NCBI GenBank assembly: GCA_020054105.1
Contig: JAGVLW010000076.1
Location: forward strand, 1 to 54,327
DNA length: 54,327 nucleotides
Source: Alphaproteobacteria bacterium
GTDB lineage: Bacteria; Pseudomonadota; Alphaproteobacteria; Rickettsiales; SXRF01
Reading direction: 5' to 3'
The position numbers were made by a program, and so were the translations under genes. The notes under the pieces are model-generated. The model saw only the letters and a program-made list of their open reading frames with translations, was not told where the DNA came from and did no database searches. This document shows, in pieces, positions 18,713 to 29,708 of the stretch (positions are counted from its first letter, which is position 1; each line of letters starts with the position of its first letter).

Positions 18713-20123
18713 GGGCAAAGTCAAAAATTCAAAAACAACAAGCGCAAATACCATGTGGGGCGGCGGATTTGCTTGCGCACCCGCCGACGTGCTGGCGCAG
18801 ATTAACGTATCCATCGGCGTTGACAAGCGGCTTTACCGCCAGGACATCGCCGGCTCGATCGCCCATGCGCGGATGCTGGCCAAGCAAAAAATCATTTCGC
18901 AGGTTGATGCCAAGGCCATCGTTGCCGGCCTCGAAGGAATTTTAAACGAGATCGAAGCGGGAAAATTCGTTTTCAAAGACGCGCTCGAAGATATTCATAT
19001 GAATATCGAAGCGGCGCTAGCGGAGCGCATCGGCGAGGCGGCGGGCAGGCTGCATACGGCGCGCTCGCGCAACGACCAGGTGGCGACCGGTTTCCGGCTT
19101 TATGTGCGCGACGGCATCGACGCGCTCGACGCCGCGCTCAAGGATTTGCAGCAGGCGCTGGTTGCCCGCGCGGGCGAGCATGCGGCGAGCCTCATGCCCG
19201 GCTTTACGCATCTGCAATCGGCGCAGCCGGTGACGCTTGGCCATCATCTGCTGGCGTATGTCGAGATGTTCGGGCGCGACCGCTCGCGCCTTGCCGATGC
19301 GCGCAAGCGGCTGAACGAGTCGCCGCTGGGCGCTGCGGCGCTGGCGGGAACGTCGTTTCCCATTGACCGCCATGCGACGGCAAAATCTTTAGGTTTCGAC
19401 AGGCCGATGGAAAATTCGCTCGATGCGGTGTCCGACCGCGATTTCGCGCTGGAGTTTCTGTCCGCCGCCGCCATTTGCGCGGTGCATCTGTCGCGCCTGG
19501 CCGAAGAATTCGTGCTGTGGTCGAGCGCGCAGTTCGGGTTCGTGCGGTTTTCCGATTCCTATTCGACCGGCAGCTCGATCATGCCGCAAAAGCGCAATCC
19601 CGACGCTGCCGAGCTGGTGCGCGGCAAGACCGGGCGCATCTTCGGCAATTTGATGGCGCTGCTTACGGTGATGAAAGCTTTGCCGCTGGCCTATAATAAA
19701 GATATGCAGGAAGACAAGCCACCGGTTTTCGACACGCAAGACAGTATCATGCTGTGTGTGCTGGCGATGGCCGGCATGGTGCGCAATTTCACCGCCGATA
19801 CGCCGCGCATGGAAAAGGCCGCAGGCAGTGCCTATAGCAATGCCACAGACCTGGCCGACTGGCTGGTGCGCGCGCTGGACATGCCGTTTCGCCAGGCGCA
19901 TCACGTCACCGCGCGGCTCGTGAAACTCGCGCAGGAAAAACAAAAAACGCTGGAGCAGCTTTCATTGAAGGAGATGCAAAGCGTCGAGCCGAACATCCGC
20001 GCCGAGATTTTTTCGGTGCTGAATCTGCGCGACGGCGTGGCCAGCCGCACAAGCCATGGCGGCACCGCGCCCGCCAATGTGAAAAAAGCCGTGGCGGAAG
20101 CAAAAAAGAGGTTCGGGTTATGA
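18711..20123 (+). CDS. argH: Argininosuccinate lyase
   Basis: [45 protein letters not shown]...; [28 protein letters not shown]. Confidence 0.95.
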   Translation: MGKVKNSKTTSANTMWGGGFACAPADVLAQINVSIGVDKRLYRQDIAGSIAHARMLAKQKIISQVDAKAIVAGLEGILNEIEAGKFVFKDALEDIHMNIEAALAERIGEAAGRLHTARSRNDQVATGFRLYVRDGIDALDAALKDLQQALVARAGEHAASLMPGFTHLQSAQPVTLGHHLLAYVEMFGRDRSRLADARKRLNESPLGAAALAGTSFPIDRHATAKSLGFDRPMENSLDAVSDRDFALEFLSAAAICAVHLSRLAEEFVLWSSAQFGFVRFSDSYSTGSSIMPQKRNPDAAELVRGKTGRIFGNLMALLTVMKALPLAYNKDMQEDKPPVFDTQDSIMLCVLAMAGMVRNFTADTPRMEKAAGSAYSNATDLADWLVRALDMPFRQAHHVTARLVKLAQEKQKTLEQLSLKEMQSVEPNIRAEIFSVLNLRDGVASRTSHGGTAPANVKKAVAEAKKRFGL

Positions 20124-20299
20124 GAGTCACACCATTTATTTTGGCGGCATTGATCGCCTGCAACCTTGCCGCCTGCGGCCATCAGGGCAAGCTGAAAACG
20201 CCGTCGCAGATCGAGGCGGATGCGGCGAAGAAGGAGCGCAAAAAAGAAAAAGAACAGCGCCAGCAACAAAAAGAAGAAGCCAAGAAAAAAAGCGAATAA
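20120..20299 (+). CDS. LptM-like small lipoprotein (59 aa; below ORF-track cutoff)
   Basis: [46 protein letters not shown]...; lipobox LAAC-G; conserved argH-lptM-lysA context. Confidence 0.8.
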   Translation: MRVTPFILAALIACNLAACGHQGKLKTPSQIEADAAKKERKKEKEQRQQQKEEAKKKSE

Positions 20300-21552
20300 T
20301 GGATCATTTTACCTATAAACAGGGCAAATATCACGCCGAGGACGTAGCGATAGAAAAAATCGCCGGCGAAATCGGCACGCCGTTTTACTGCTACTCGACC
20401 GCCACGCTTACGCGCCATTACAACGTGTTCGCACAGCATTTTTCCGACGTTGCGGCGAAGATATGCTACGCGGTGAAAGCCAACAGCAACCTGGGCGTCC
20501 TGGCCACACTCGCAAAGCTTGGCTCGGGCGCGGACGTGGTGTCCGAAGGCGAAATTCGCCTGGCCTTGGCGGCGGGAATCAAACCGGCCGACATCGTGTT
20601 TTCCGGCGTCGGCAAAACCGCCAACGAAATGGCGTTCGCGCTGGAGCAGGATATTTTCCAGTTCAATATCGAATCAGAGCCCGAGCTGGAATTGCTGAGC
20701 CGGATCGCGCAGTCCAAGGGCAAGAAAGCGCGCATCGCCGTGCGCGTGAACCCGGACGTCGACCCGCGCACCCATGCGAAAATCTCCACCGGCCAGAAGG
20801 AAAGCAAATTCGGCGTCGCCATGGCGCAGGCGCCGCAGGTCTATGCGCTGGCGGCGAAATTGCCCGGCATCGACGTGCAGGGCGTATCGGTGCATATCGG
20901 CTCGCAGCTGACGACGCTCGAGCCGTTTCAGCAGGCCTTCGCCCGCGTGCGCGACTTCGTGCTGGAGCTGCGCGGTCGCGGCTACGTTATCAACACACTC
21001 GATCTCGGTGGCGGGCTGGGCATCCCGTACGGGCAGGGCGAGCCGCCGCTTCCCGATGCTTATGCCCAGGTTGCCAAGCGCGAAACCGCTGGGCTCGGCT
21101 GTACGCTTATTTTCGAGCCGGGGCGGATGCTGGTGGGCAATGCCGGGATTTTGGTGGCGCGGGTGATTTATGTGAAGCGCGGCGAGAACCGCACGTTTCT
21201 GATCGTCGACGCGGCGATGAATGATCTCATTCGCCCGACGCTGTACGACGCTTATCATGAGATTGTGCCGGCGAAGGAAACATCCGCCGCGAAAGAGGCG
21301 GTAGACGTGGTCGGGCCGGTATGCGAAACCGGCGATATTTTTGCCGAAGGCCGCAAAATGGCGCTACCAACCGCCGACGAGCTGATGGTGTTTCGCTCCT
21401 GCGGCGCCTATGGCGCGGTGATGGCCGGCAATTACAATGCGCGCCTGCTGGTGCCGGAAGTGATGGTCAGCGGCAGCGAGTACGCGGTGGTGCGCCCGCG
21501 CCAAACCTATAAAGAGCTGATCGCCCGTGATAACATTCCGGCGTGGTTGTAG
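20299..21552 (+). CDS. lysA: Diaminopimelate decarboxylase
   Basis: TPFYCYSTATLTRHYNVF, CYAVKANSNLGVL, HIGSQLT, LDLGGGLGIPY, FEPGRMLVGNAGIL, VVGPVCETGDIF. Confidence 0.96.
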   Translation: MDHFTYKQGKYHAEDVAIEKIAGEIGTPFYCYSTATLTRHYNVFAQHFSDVAAKICYAVKANSNLGVLATLAKLGSGADVVSEGEIRLALAAGIKPADIVFSGVGKTANEMAFALEQDIFQFNIESEPELELLSRIAQSKGKKARIAVRVNPDVDPRTHAKISTGQKESKFGVAMAQAPQVYALAAKLPGIDVQGVSVHIGSQLTTLEPFQQAFARVRDFVLELRGRGYVINTLDLGGGLGIPYGQGEPPLPDAYAQVAKRETAGLGCTLIFEPGRMLVGNAGILVARVIYVKRGENRTFLIVDAAMNDLIRPTLYDAYHEIVPAKETSAAKEAVDVVGPVCETGDIFAEGRKMALPTADELMVFRSCGAYGAVMAGNYNARLLVPEVMVSGSEYAVVRPRQTYKELIARDNIPAWL

Positions 21553-21566
21553 AGGAGAATAATATT

Positions 21567-22523
21567 ATGAAACCTATGTTTTTTAACGCGGCATTTAGAG
21601 AAGCGGTCAAAAATAGCGAGCTGAAGCCCTTGGGAAGTGCTGCCGTCGCAGCCCGCAATTTAACTATAATCCTTAACGAAATGACTCATTCAACCTGGAT
21701 ATTATCTGAGGGTGAGCGTGGTAAGTTGAGTGGATTAAAGAAGAAAGTAGATCAATTATGCGAGGCTTTTTACGATTATACGGTTGCTGACCCGCAGGCG
21801 CTTAGCTTAATGGTGGATTATCTCACCGTCTCCAAGGATGGCTTTCAACGCTCGTTTGCTAAAACTGAGATCGCTGACCTTCAGCGCAGGCTGAAAGCAT
21901 TGCCGCGCGCTAAGCCGGAAGCGCTTGAAGCCACAAGACGGCAAACGCTCACTAAAATAAGGAAACTCAGTACGGAAATCTCTCAGGAAATAAATGATGC
22001 TTTTAAAGCATTCTATTCAGAATTGATTGTAGAGGGAGAAAAAGCCGAAAGCGAGATTACCGGAAGAAAATTGACCGCAGCCGAAAGTACCGCACTCAGG
22101 GCCAGTTTTCGCGAATATTTGAACAAAGTAGATGGCAGCATGCCCATGGGTTCGGTTACACGCCAACTTATTCATAACGCTCTTCAGGAGGGGGAGCCAG
22201 TTACGGAAGAAACGGGTACGTTCCCGCATTTGATACAGTTAAGGGATGATGTGTCCGGTATGCTCGTGGAAAGAACGCAGGTTGACATTGACAATATGTT
22301 TTACCACGATGCCACCAAGCGTTCTATTTTAGGGACATCAGGCAAAGAGAATATGTTTGACGATATTGAGCAAAAAGCGCGAGCATCCGGCCATCCAAAT
22401 TATGTAAAAGCGATAACGGACTATTCTCTCATGGTAGATTGCGCTTACGACGCGCATCTTATTCAAACCGCTCTCGAGAAGGTGGCAATCACCCCTGCAG
22501 GACGCGAGCAATTAGCGCGCTGA
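21567..22523 (+). CDS. Hypothetical alpha-helical protein (~318 aa)
   Basis: Intact ORF (open from 21543), AT-richer than flanks; no family recognised. Confidence 0.6.
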   Translation: MKPMFFNAAFREAVKNSELKPLGSAAVAARNLTIILNEMTHSTWILSEGERGKLSGLKKKVDQLCEAFYDYTVADPQALSLMVDYLTVSKDGFQRSFAKTEIADLQRRLKALPRAKPEALEATRRQTLTKIRKLSTEISQEINDAFKAFYSELIVEGEKAESEITGRKLTAAESTALRASFREYLNKVDGSMPMGSVTRQLIHNALQEGEPVTEETGTFPHLIQLRDDVSGMLVERTQVDIDNMFYHDATKRSILGTSGKENMFDDIEQKARASGHPNYVKAITDYSLMVDCAYDAHLIQTALEKVAITPAGREQLAR

Positions 22524-22529
22524 ATTAGC

Positions 22530-23063
22530 TCACTCTTGAACCACCCCGATATAGGGCAGCTCGCGGAAATAGTTGGCGTAGTCGAGGCCGTAGCCGACGA
22601 CGAATTTGTCCTCGATGGAAAAGCCGACGAAATCGGCGGTGACGTCGAACTGGCGCTTGCCGGGCTTTTCGAGCAGCACGGCGATGCGGATGGATTTGGC
22701 TTTGCGCTCGCGCAGCAGGTTGCGCGCAAAGGTCAGCGTGCGGCCGGACTCCAATATATCGTCGACGATCAGCACGTCGCGCCCTTCCACCGGCTCGCCG
22801 ACATCGCGGTTGATGACGACCTCGCCGCTGGAGCTGGTGCCTTTGCCGTAGCTCGACAGCGTCATGAAATCGACCTGCGGCTGCGCGCCTGCCAGATGCA
22901 GCGCGCGGATCAAATCGGACGTGAATACGAAGCTGCCGCGCAGCAGCGCAATAATCATCAAGTCAGACGGCAGTCGGTCGGCGATGGTCTTTGCCAGCTC
23001 ACCCACGCGCGCGGCGATCTGCGGGGCGGTAATCAGCGGCTCGATGGTGACGGCCGGGGTCAC
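22530..23063 (-). CDS. hpt: Hypoxanthine phosphoribosyltransferase
   Basis: LMIIALLRGSFVFTSDLIRAL, VLIVDDILESGRTLTFARNLL PRPP motif. Confidence 0.93.
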   Translation of the reverse strand: MTPAVTIEPLITAPQIAARVGELAKTIADRLPSDLMIIALLRGSFVFTSDLIRALHLAGAQPQVDFMTLSSYGKGTSSSGEVVINRDVGEPVEGRDVLIVDDILESGRTLTFARNLLRERKAKSIRIAVLLEKPGKRQFDVTADFVGFSIEDKFVVGYGLDYANYFRELPYIGVVQE

Positions 23064-23725
23064 TGCGGCCTGCTGCGCAGGGCGAGTTCCAGCTTGTTGC
23101 CAAGATCGAGAATAAAACGCTCACCGCTGGTGAAGCGGACGTTCAAATCGTCGAAATTGAAGGGAATTTCTTCCTTCGGCGCCATCGTCCTGCCTTGCGC
23201 GCTGGAATCTTCCCAGGGTTGCAGTGTTACTCCCTCGCTATCGACGAGCGCGATGCGCATGATCGGGATGGTCAGCGTCTCGTCGGTGGTGTTGATGAGT
23301 TTGCCGGAAATCGCGTAGACGGGGCGGTTGTCTTCCATTTTGTCGAGCTTGACCAGCGTCACGTCGGCAAAGACCAGCCCATTGCTGGAAGCGAACCCGA
23401 ACAGGCCGGGAGCCCAGACCATGACTGCCAGCATTGCCGCCGCCAGGCCCATGGCAGCTACGGCGGCCTTGACGGCCATGGGCACGCCGTCTTTGCGGAT
23501 GGCGGGCACGTTGGCGCCGCGCGCGAGCGGTTTTATCTCCGGCTTGGGGCGGCTGTTGATCTCGTCAATCATGCGTGCCATGTCGGCCAGCGATTCCGGG
23601 CTGCCCACGCCGGCCTGGAACCAGCTATGCTTGCAGTTGGCGCAGCGCACCGTGCGCCCGCTTGCGCCGATGGCGATGTCGGGCACGAGGTAACGAAAAC
23701 TACATTGCTTACATTGCAATATCAT
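23060..23725 (-). CDS. MJ0042 zinc-ribbon / DUF3426-like membrane protein
   Basis: MILQCKQCSFRYLVPDIAIGASGRTVRCANCKHSWFQ; TM segment; C-terminal DUF3426-like domain. Confidence 0.85.
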   Translation of the reverse strand: MILQCKQCSFRYLVPDIAIGASGRTVRCANCKHSWFQAGVGSPESLADMARMIDEINSRPKPEIKPLARGANVPAIRKDGVPMAVKAAVAAMGLAAAMLAVMVWAPGLFGFASSNGLVFADVTLVKLDKMEDNRPVYAISGKLINTTDETLTIPIMRIALVDSEGVTLQPWEDSSAQGRTMAPKEEIPFNFDDLNVRFTSGERFILDLGNKLELALRSRPQ

Positions 23726-23728
23726 TTA

Positions 23729-23851
23729 TAGCATTTCCCATTCGATCATTCGCGTCGTTATCCTTCGGACTCGACGTGCTCATGTACTAATCGTACACTC
23801 CGCGCGCCTCGCCTCGGCTGCCTAGCGACTGATCAAAGCGGAAACGCTCTA
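23729..23851. repeat. Long-hairpin repeat copy B (subfamily 2)
   Basis: Imperfect arms tagcatttcccattcgatcattcg/cgactgatcaaagcggaaacgctcta; core gctcatgtactaatcgtacactccg; gcgtcgtt and gcctagc blocks. Confidence 0.85.
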
Positions 23852-23938
23852 AGCTATTTAGACCAATCATCCAGTTGCACTTGCCGCCATGATATAGCAT
23901 ATCTAGCATCTGACAACTATCATCTAGGTATCGAAACC

Positions 23939-24592
23939 ATGTTGACGCTGGAACATGTGGCAATGGAATATCTGCCGGGGCACGAGGTGCTGCACGACGT
24001 CTCGCTTTCGCTGGCGCCCGGCTCGTTTCATTTCCTGACCGGCCCCAGCGGCGCCGGTAAAAGCACACTGCTTTCCCTGCTCTGGCTGCAAAGCCGCGCC
24101 AGCCAGGGCAACGTCTATATGTTCGGCGAGGACATCACGCGGCTGGAGCGCGCCGATCTGCCGCGTTTCCGCCGCCGCATTGGCATCGTGCTGCAGGATT
24201 ACCGGCTGCTCGAGCATCTTACCGTCGCCCAGAATGTCGGGCTGCCGCTGAAAGTCGCCGGAGAATCGAACGAGGAAATCGACGCCAAGGTCGAGGAGCT
24301 GCTCGAATGGATCGGGCTTTCCGAGCATCGCGACGCCAAGCCTTCCACCTTGTCGGGCGGCCAGAAACAGCGCACCGCCATCGCACGCGCTGTCATCACC
24401 AAGCCCGATTTCCTGCTCGCTGACGAGCCGACCGGCAACCTCGATTCCGAGCTGGCGCTGCGCTTCATGTATCTGTTCGAGGCGCTGAACCAGACCGGCA
24501 CGACGGTGCTGCTTGCCACCCACGACCAGCAATTGATTTCGCTGTTCGATTATCCGACCTTGCGCCTTAAAGACGGCACGTTGCAATCATGA
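23939..24592 (+). CDS. ftsE: Cell-division ABC transporter ATP-binding protein FtsE
   Basis: [76 protein letters not shown]. Confidence 0.9.
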   Translation: MLTLEHVAMEYLPGHEVLHDVSLSLAPGSFHFLTGPSGAGKSTLLSLLWLQSRASQGNVYMFGEDITRLERADLPRFRRRIGIVLQDYRLLEHLTVAQNVGLPLKVAGESNEEIDAKVEELLEWIGLSEHRDAKPSTLSGGQKQRTAIARAVITKPDFLLADEPTGNLDSELALRFMYLFEALNQTGTTVLLATHDQQLISLFDYPTLRLKDGTLQS

Positions 24593-25635
24593 TCCGCATT
24601 CTCTCCAGCGATCTGCTGGTCGCCGACGTGATCGTGCCGCTGGCCGGGCACGGGCAGGTGGAAGCGATCGTGGAGAAATATCACCTCGCGCCGGGCGGAA
24701 AAATCGCACTTGCGAAAACGCAGTTCGAGGAGCTCTCCGCAGCCATCGCCGGCATTCCCGTCATCATCGCGCCGGGCGGCTCCTCGGCGAATATGCTGGT
24801 GACGCTGAGCAAGCTGCTTGCTGGCGAAGTGGCGGTGGATTTCATCGGCGTGGCCGGCGAGGGGCTCTCCAGCCGGATGATCCGCGCCAGCCTCGACGAA
24901 GCGGGCATCGCATTGCATCCGGCGGCGCTTGCGGCTTCGGACGTCGCCAAAACGGCGGTATCTTACGTCATCGTATTTCCCGACGGCCAGCGCACGATCG
25001 CAACCTATCCCGGCAATGCAAGCGAGCTGCTGAAGCCGGAGATGATAACCGATGCGCTGGTCGGAAGCTGCGACATCGTGTTCATGCAAGGGTCGCTGTG
25101 GAAAAAAATGGAGGCGGGCTATCCGCAAAGGCTGCTGGATAGCTGCCTTTCCCATGGCAAGGAGCTGTGGCTGGCGCTTCCGACCAGCGCGCTTTATTCG
25201 CAACCGTTGCAGCAATTCAACCAGACCATGGCGCAGGCGCGCCTGCTGCTTGGCAATGAGGAAGAGCTGGCGCGTATTTATCAAACTTCTGTCGATGCAG
25301 CGTTGCAGCAACTGCAAAACACATTCGCGCAAAACACGGGCGAGCCCCAGCTTGGGTTTATCACCTGCGGCGACCGCGGCGCTGCCATCATTCGCAGGGA
25401 AGGCATCGAGCGGATTGGGTCTGTGGCACTGCCCGCGCAGGCGATCGTCAATACGCTGGGCGCGGGCGATACGGCGTTTGCCGGGTTTGCGGCGGGGTAC
25501 CTGAAAAAATTGCCCGATAAACAATCGGCGCAAATCGCGATGGCGCTGGCCGGCGAGAAGCTGAAAATCAATGCGCCGCGCCTGCCCGACCCAAGAACGG
25601 CCCTGCCCAAAATTTTAATGGATTATTTACGCTAG
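24589..25635 (+). CDS. PfkB-family carbohydrate/nucleoside kinase
   Basis: GGSSANMLVTLSKLL..., NTLGAGDTAFAGFAAGYLKK. Confidence 0.85.
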   Translation: MIRILSSDLLVADVIVPLAGHGQVEAIVEKYHLAPGGKIALAKTQFEELSAAIAGIPVIIAPGGSSANMLVTLSKLLAGEVAVDFIGVAGEGLSSRMIRASLDEAGIALHPAALAASDVAKTAVSYVIVFPDGQRTIATYPGNASELLKPEMITDALVGSCDIVFMQGSLWKKMEAGYPQRLLDSCLSHGKELWLALPTSALYSQPLQQFNQTMAQARLLLGNEEELARIYQTSVDAALQQLQNTFAQNTGEPQLGFITCGDRGAAIIRREGIERIGSVALPAQAIVNTLGAGDTAFAGFAAGYLKKLPDKQSAQIAMALAGEKLKINAPRLPDPRTALPKILMDYLR

Positions 25636-25681
25636 GGGACTATAAATTGGCGCAGATTTCACCGCGCGATTGGAAAATTCC

Positions 25682-26080
25682 ATGTCCAGCCATCCCCGCC
25701 CGCTCTCGCCGCACCTCACTATTTATCGCCCGCAAATCACTTCCATGCTTTCCATCCTGCACCGCATCACCGGCGTCGCCTTATATGCGGGCACGGCGCT
25801 GCTGATGGGCTGGCTGTGGTCGGCGGCCTATGCGCCCGAGTTGTTTGCGCAGATGCATCAATGCTTATCTTCTACGATAGGGAAAGTTGCGCTCATCGGC
25901 TGGACACTGGCGTTTTATTTCCATCTTGCCAACGGCATTCGCCATCTGTTTTGGGATGTGGGTATGGGATTTTCCATCCCGCAGGCGACGCGCTCGGGCT
26001 GGCTGGTGCTGATATTCACGCTGCTGGCGACGCTGTTTAGCTGGGGCTTCATCCAGGCAACCGTGGGGGCTGCATTATGA
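25682..26080 (+). CDS. sdhC: Succinate dehydrogenase cytochrome b556 subunit
   Basis: RPLSPHLTIYRPQITSMLSILHRITGVALYAGTALL...HLANGIRHLFWDVG. Confidence 0.95.
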   Translation: MSSHPRPLSPHLTIYRPQITSMLSILHRITGVALYAGTALLMGWLWSAAYAPELFAQMHQCLSSTIGKVALIGWTLAFYFHLANGIRHLFWDVGMGFSIPQATRSGWLVLIFTLLATLFSWGFIQATVGAAL

Positions 26081-26490
26081 AAAGCACTTCCGACCTGCGC
26101 TCCAAACTTGGCAAGGCCAAAGGGCTCGGCTCGGCGAAACATGGCGTTTCACATTGGTGGCTGCAGCGCGTGACGGCGGTGGCGCTGGTGCCGCTATCGG
26201 TATGGTTCGTCTATTCGCTGATGACGGTTATGCTGTCGGACAGCGCGGTAAAAGTCGCGCAGTGGTTCGCTTCGCCGGTCAATGCCGTGACGATGATATT
26301 GCTGCTGGCGGCGCTGTTCTGGCACGCCAAGCTCGGCCTACAGGTCGTCATCGAAGATTATGTGCATCGCCCTTTTTCTAAATATGCGCTGCTGCTGGCG
26401 AATGTGTTCATCAGCTTTACCTTTGCCGCCGTTAGCATCTTGGCCGTGCTGCGTTTGCATTTTCTCGACATCGCCGCAGGAGCACTTTAG
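26077..26490 (+). CDS. sdhD: Succinate dehydrogenase membrane anchor subunit
   Basis: GLGSAKHGVSHWWLQRVTAVALVPLSVWFV...HAKLGLQVVIEDYVH. Confidence 0.95.
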   Translation: MKSTSDLRSKLGKAKGLGSAKHGVSHWWLQRVTAVALVPLSVWFVYSLMTVMLSDSAVKVAQWFASPVNAVTMILLLAALFWHAKLGLQVVIEDYVHRPFSKYALLLANVFISFTFAAVSILAVLRLHFLDIAAGAL

Positions 26491-28278
26491 ATGACCGCTT
26501 ACACTATCGTCGATCACTATCATGACGTCGTCGTCGTCGGCGCCGGCGGGGCGGGGCTGCGCGCCACGTTCGGCATGGCGCAGGCCGGGCTTTCCACGGC
26601 TTGCATCAGCAAAGTATTTCCCACGCGCAGCCACACGGTGGCGGCGCAGGGCGGCATCTCGGCGGCGCTGGGCAATATGGGCGAAGATGACTGGCGCTTC
26701 CATTTTTACGACACGATCAAAGGCTCCGACTGGCTGGGCGACCAGGACGCCATCGAATATATGTGCAAGCACGCCGCCGAGGCGGTGATCGAGCTCGAGC
26801 ATTACGGCGTGCCGTTTTCGCGCACGCCCGAGGGGAAAATCTACCAGCGCCCGTTCGGCGGCATGACCACGCACTATGGCAAAGGCACCGCCCAGCGCAC
26901 CTGCGCCGCCGCCGACCGCACCGGACATGCGATCTTGCATACGTTATATACGCAGGCGCTGCGCCACCAGGCGCAATTCTTCATCGAATATTTCGCCATC
27001 GATTTGCTGATGGACGAGGACGGAAGCTGCCGCGGCGTCATCGCCTGGAACCTCGATGACGGCACCATTCACCGCTTCAACGCGCATATCACGGTGCTGG
27101 CCACCGGCGGCTATGGCCGCGCCTATTTCTCGGCCACCTCGGCGCATACCTCGACCGGCGATGGCGGCGGCATGGCGATCCGCGCCGGGCTGCCGATGCA
27201 GGATATGGAATTCGTGCAGTTCCACCCGACCGGCGTGTATGGCGCCGGCTGCCTGATTACCGAGGGCGCGCGCGGCGAGGGCGGCTATCTGGTGAATTCG
27301 CAGGGCGAGCGCTTCATGGAGCGTTATGCGCCCAGCGCGAAAGACCTGGCGTCGCGCGACGTCGTGTCGCGGGCGATGACGATGGAAATCCGCGAGGGCA
27401 GGGGCGTGGGGCCACAGAAGGACCATATCTATCTGCATCTCGACCATCTCGACCCGGCGATTTTGCACGAGCGCCTGCCGGGCATTTCCGAAACCGCCAA
27501 GATTTTCGCCGGCATCGACGTGACCAAGCAGCCGATTCCGGTGCTGCCGACGGTGCATTACAATATGGGCGGCATTCCCACCAATTACCACACCGAAGTG
27601 GTGACGATCAAAGACGGCAATCCCGACGCGGTCGTGCCGGGGCTGATGGCCATCGGCGAGGCGGGCTGCGTGTCGGTGCATGGCGCCAATCGCCTGGGCT
27701 CGAATTCCTTGCTCGACCTGGTGGTGTTCGGCCGCGCCGCGGCGCAACGGGCGGCGGAAATCGTCAAGCCCGGCGCGGGGCACAAGCCGATGAAGGGAAG
27801 CAATAGCGATAAAATTCTCGCGCGTTTCGATAAAATCCGCAATGCCGGCGGTTCGGCGCGCACCAGCGAAATCCGCCGCGCCATGCAGCGTTGCATGCAA
27901 AACCACGCGGCGGTATTCCGCGACAAGGCGATTCTCTCGGAAGGCGCAAAGAAAATGCAGGAAATCTGGCGCAGCTACGACCAGCTTAGCATCAATGATC
28001 GTTCGCTGATCTGGAACAGCGACCTGGTCGAGGCGCTCGAGCTCGATAATCTGCGCTCGCAGGCGCTGCTGACCATGAACAGCGCGCTCAACCGCCAGGA
28101 AAGCCGCGGCGCGCATGCGCGCGAGGATTACAAGGAGCGCGACGACGTCAACTGGCTGAAACATTCACTGGCATGGCTCGATGAGAAAGGCGGCACGAAG
28201 ATCGATTACCGCCCCGTGCATCTCAATACGCTGTTGGGCGAAGTGCAGCCCATTCCGCCAAAAGCAAGAGTCTATTGA
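26491..28278 (+). CDS. sdhA: Succinate dehydrogenase flavoprotein subunit
   Basis: [50 protein letters not shown]. Confidence 0.98.
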   Translation: MTAYTIVDHYHDVVVVGAGGAGLRATFGMAQAGLSTACISKVFPTRSHTVAAQGGISAALGNMGEDDWRFHFYDTIKGSDWLGDQDAIEYMCKHAAEAVIELEHYGVPFSRTPEGKIYQRPFGGMTTHYGKGTAQRTCAAADRTGHAILHTLYTQALRHQAQFFIEYFAIDLLMDEDGSCRGVIAWNLDDGTIHRFNAHITVLATGGYGRAYFSATSAHTSTGDGGGMAIRAGLPMQDMEFVQFHPTGVYGAGCLITEGARGEGGYLVNSQGERFMERYAPSAKDLASRDVVSRAMTMEIREGRGVGPQKDHIYLHLDHLDPAILHERLPGISETAKIFAGIDVTKQPIPVLPTVHYNMGGIPTNYHTEVVTIKDGNPDAVVPGLMAIGEAGCVSVHGANRLGSNSLLDLVVFGRAAAQRAAEIVKPGAGHKPMKGSNSDKILARFDKIRNAGGSARTSEIRRAMQRCMQNHAAVFRDKAILSEGAKKMQEIWRSYDQLSINDRSLIWNSDLVEALELDNLRSQALLTMNSALNRQESRGAHAREDYKERDDVNWLKHSLAWLDEKGGTKIDYRPVHLNTLLGEVQPIPPKARVY

Positions 28279-28279
28279 T

Positions 28280-28906
28280 ATGAAAAAAATCGTCGCCTTA
28301 TCCAGCCTGATCCTATCGGTGTTCCTCGCCGGCTGCCAGCAAAGCCAGGGCTATAACCAATATGAGGCGGGCGAAATGGGCATGAGCCGCTCCGTGGAAT
28401 TCGCGACCATCCTCAATATCCGGCCGGTGGAAGTGTTTCGCAAGGAGCGCGGCGTCGGCGCGCTGGCAGGCGCTGCTGCCGGCGGCGGCGCCGGCAGCTA
28501 TATGGGTAGCGGCTCCGGCCAGACCTGGGCGACGGTAGGCGGCGTGGTGGCCGGCGCGGTCGTCGGCGATATGGTCGAGCAGGAAATGAATCGCAGGGAC
28601 GGGCTTGAGTATGTGCTGGAAATGCGCGACGGCGACGTCAAAACCATCGCGCTGGAGAAAAACGACGACGAGCCGGTGCTGAAAGTCGGCGATAAGGTGA
28701 TGCTGCAATCGTGCGATGCCGGCGACCATTATAAACGCTGCAAATCCGGCGACCAATTCCAGCGGCTGATTCCGGTGGAGCGTTTCCCCAGCGATGCCCA
28801 TAAGGCCAAAAAGAAATCGAAGAAGAAGCGTGCCGCTCCGATGGAAGATGAGGCGGATAGCGAAAGCGAACAACCTAAGAAGGGCCTATCGTCATGGTGG
28901 AACTAA
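28280..28906 (+). CDS. Glycine-zipper (SlyB/2TM-like) outer-membrane lipoprotein
   Basis: Lipobox [83 protein letters not shown]. Confidence 0.85.
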   Translation: MKKIVALSSLILSVFLAGCQQSQGYNQYEAGEMGMSRSVEFATILNIRPVEVFRKERGVGALAGAAAGGGAGSYMGSGSGQTWATVGGVVAGAVVGDMVEQEMNRRDGLEYVLEMRDGDVKTIALEKNDDEPVLKVGDKVMLQSCDAGDHYKRCKSGDQFQRLIPVERFPSDAHKAKKKSKKKRAAPMEDEADSESEQPKKGLSSWWN

Positions 28907-29694
28907 CTCTTCCCGCGCATTCTAAAGTTGGAAAAGGCAATGCGTTCAAGGCGCCGTCCGGCACGAAGCGCATCAAGAAATTCAACATCTACCGCTTCGA
29001 CCCGGACGATAAGGACGCCAAGGGCCAGCCTAAAAACCCGCGGCTGGATTCCTATGAGCTCGATATGGATGCCTGCGCGCCGATGGTGCTCGACGCGCTG
29101 ATTAAAATCAAAGACGAAGTCGATTCGACGCTGACCTTCCGCCGCTCCTGCCGCGAGGGGATTTGCGGCAGCTGCTCGATGAATATCGACGGCACCAATA
29201 CGCTCGCCTGCATCAAGCCGATCGAGGACGTGCGCGGCGAGGTGAATATCTATCCGCTGCCGCACATGCAGGTGGTCAAGGATTTGGTGCCGGACATGAC
29301 GCATTTCTACGCGCAGTACGAATCGATCAAGCCGTGGTTGCAAACCACGACCACCCAACCCGCCAATCGCGAGCGGTTGCAATCGCCGGAGGATCGCGCC
29401 AAGCTCGACGGGCTGTATGAGTGCATCCTGTGCGCCTGCTGCTCGACCGCTTGCCCGAGCTACTGGTGGAATGCCGACCGTTTTCTCGGCCCGGCAATAC
29501 TGCTACATGCCTATCGCTGGATCATCGACAGCCGCGACGAGGCGACCGGCGAGCGGCTCGACGAGCTGGAAGATCCGTTCAAGCTCTATCGTTGCCACAC
29601 CATCATGAACTGCGCCAAAACCTGCCCGAAAGGCCTCAACCCGGCCAAAGCCATCGCTGAGATCAAGAAGCTGATGGTGGAGCGGGTGGTATAG
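28894..29694 (+). CDS. sdhB: Succinate dehydrogenase iron-sulfur subunit
   Basis: [69 protein letters not shown]. Confidence 0.98.
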   Translation: MVELTLPAHSKVGKGNAFKAPSGTKRIKKFNIYRFDPDDKDAKGQPKNPRLDSYELDMDACAPMVLDALIKIKDEVDSTLTFRRSCREGICGSCSMNIDGTNTLACIKPIEDVRGEVNIYPLPHMQVVKDLVPDMTHFYAQYESIKPWLQTTTTQPANRERLQSPEDRAKLDGLYECILCACCSTACPSYWWNADRFLGPAILLHAYRWIIDSRDEATGERLDELEDPFKLYRCHTIMNCAKTCPKGLNPAKAIAEIKKLMVERVV

Positions 29695-29708
29695 CGGATC
29701 GCAGGTGA

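Noticed and set aside
26944-28164. 406-aa minus ORF opposite sdhA
   Set aside because: Shadow of sdhA; no recognisable motifs, composition artefact
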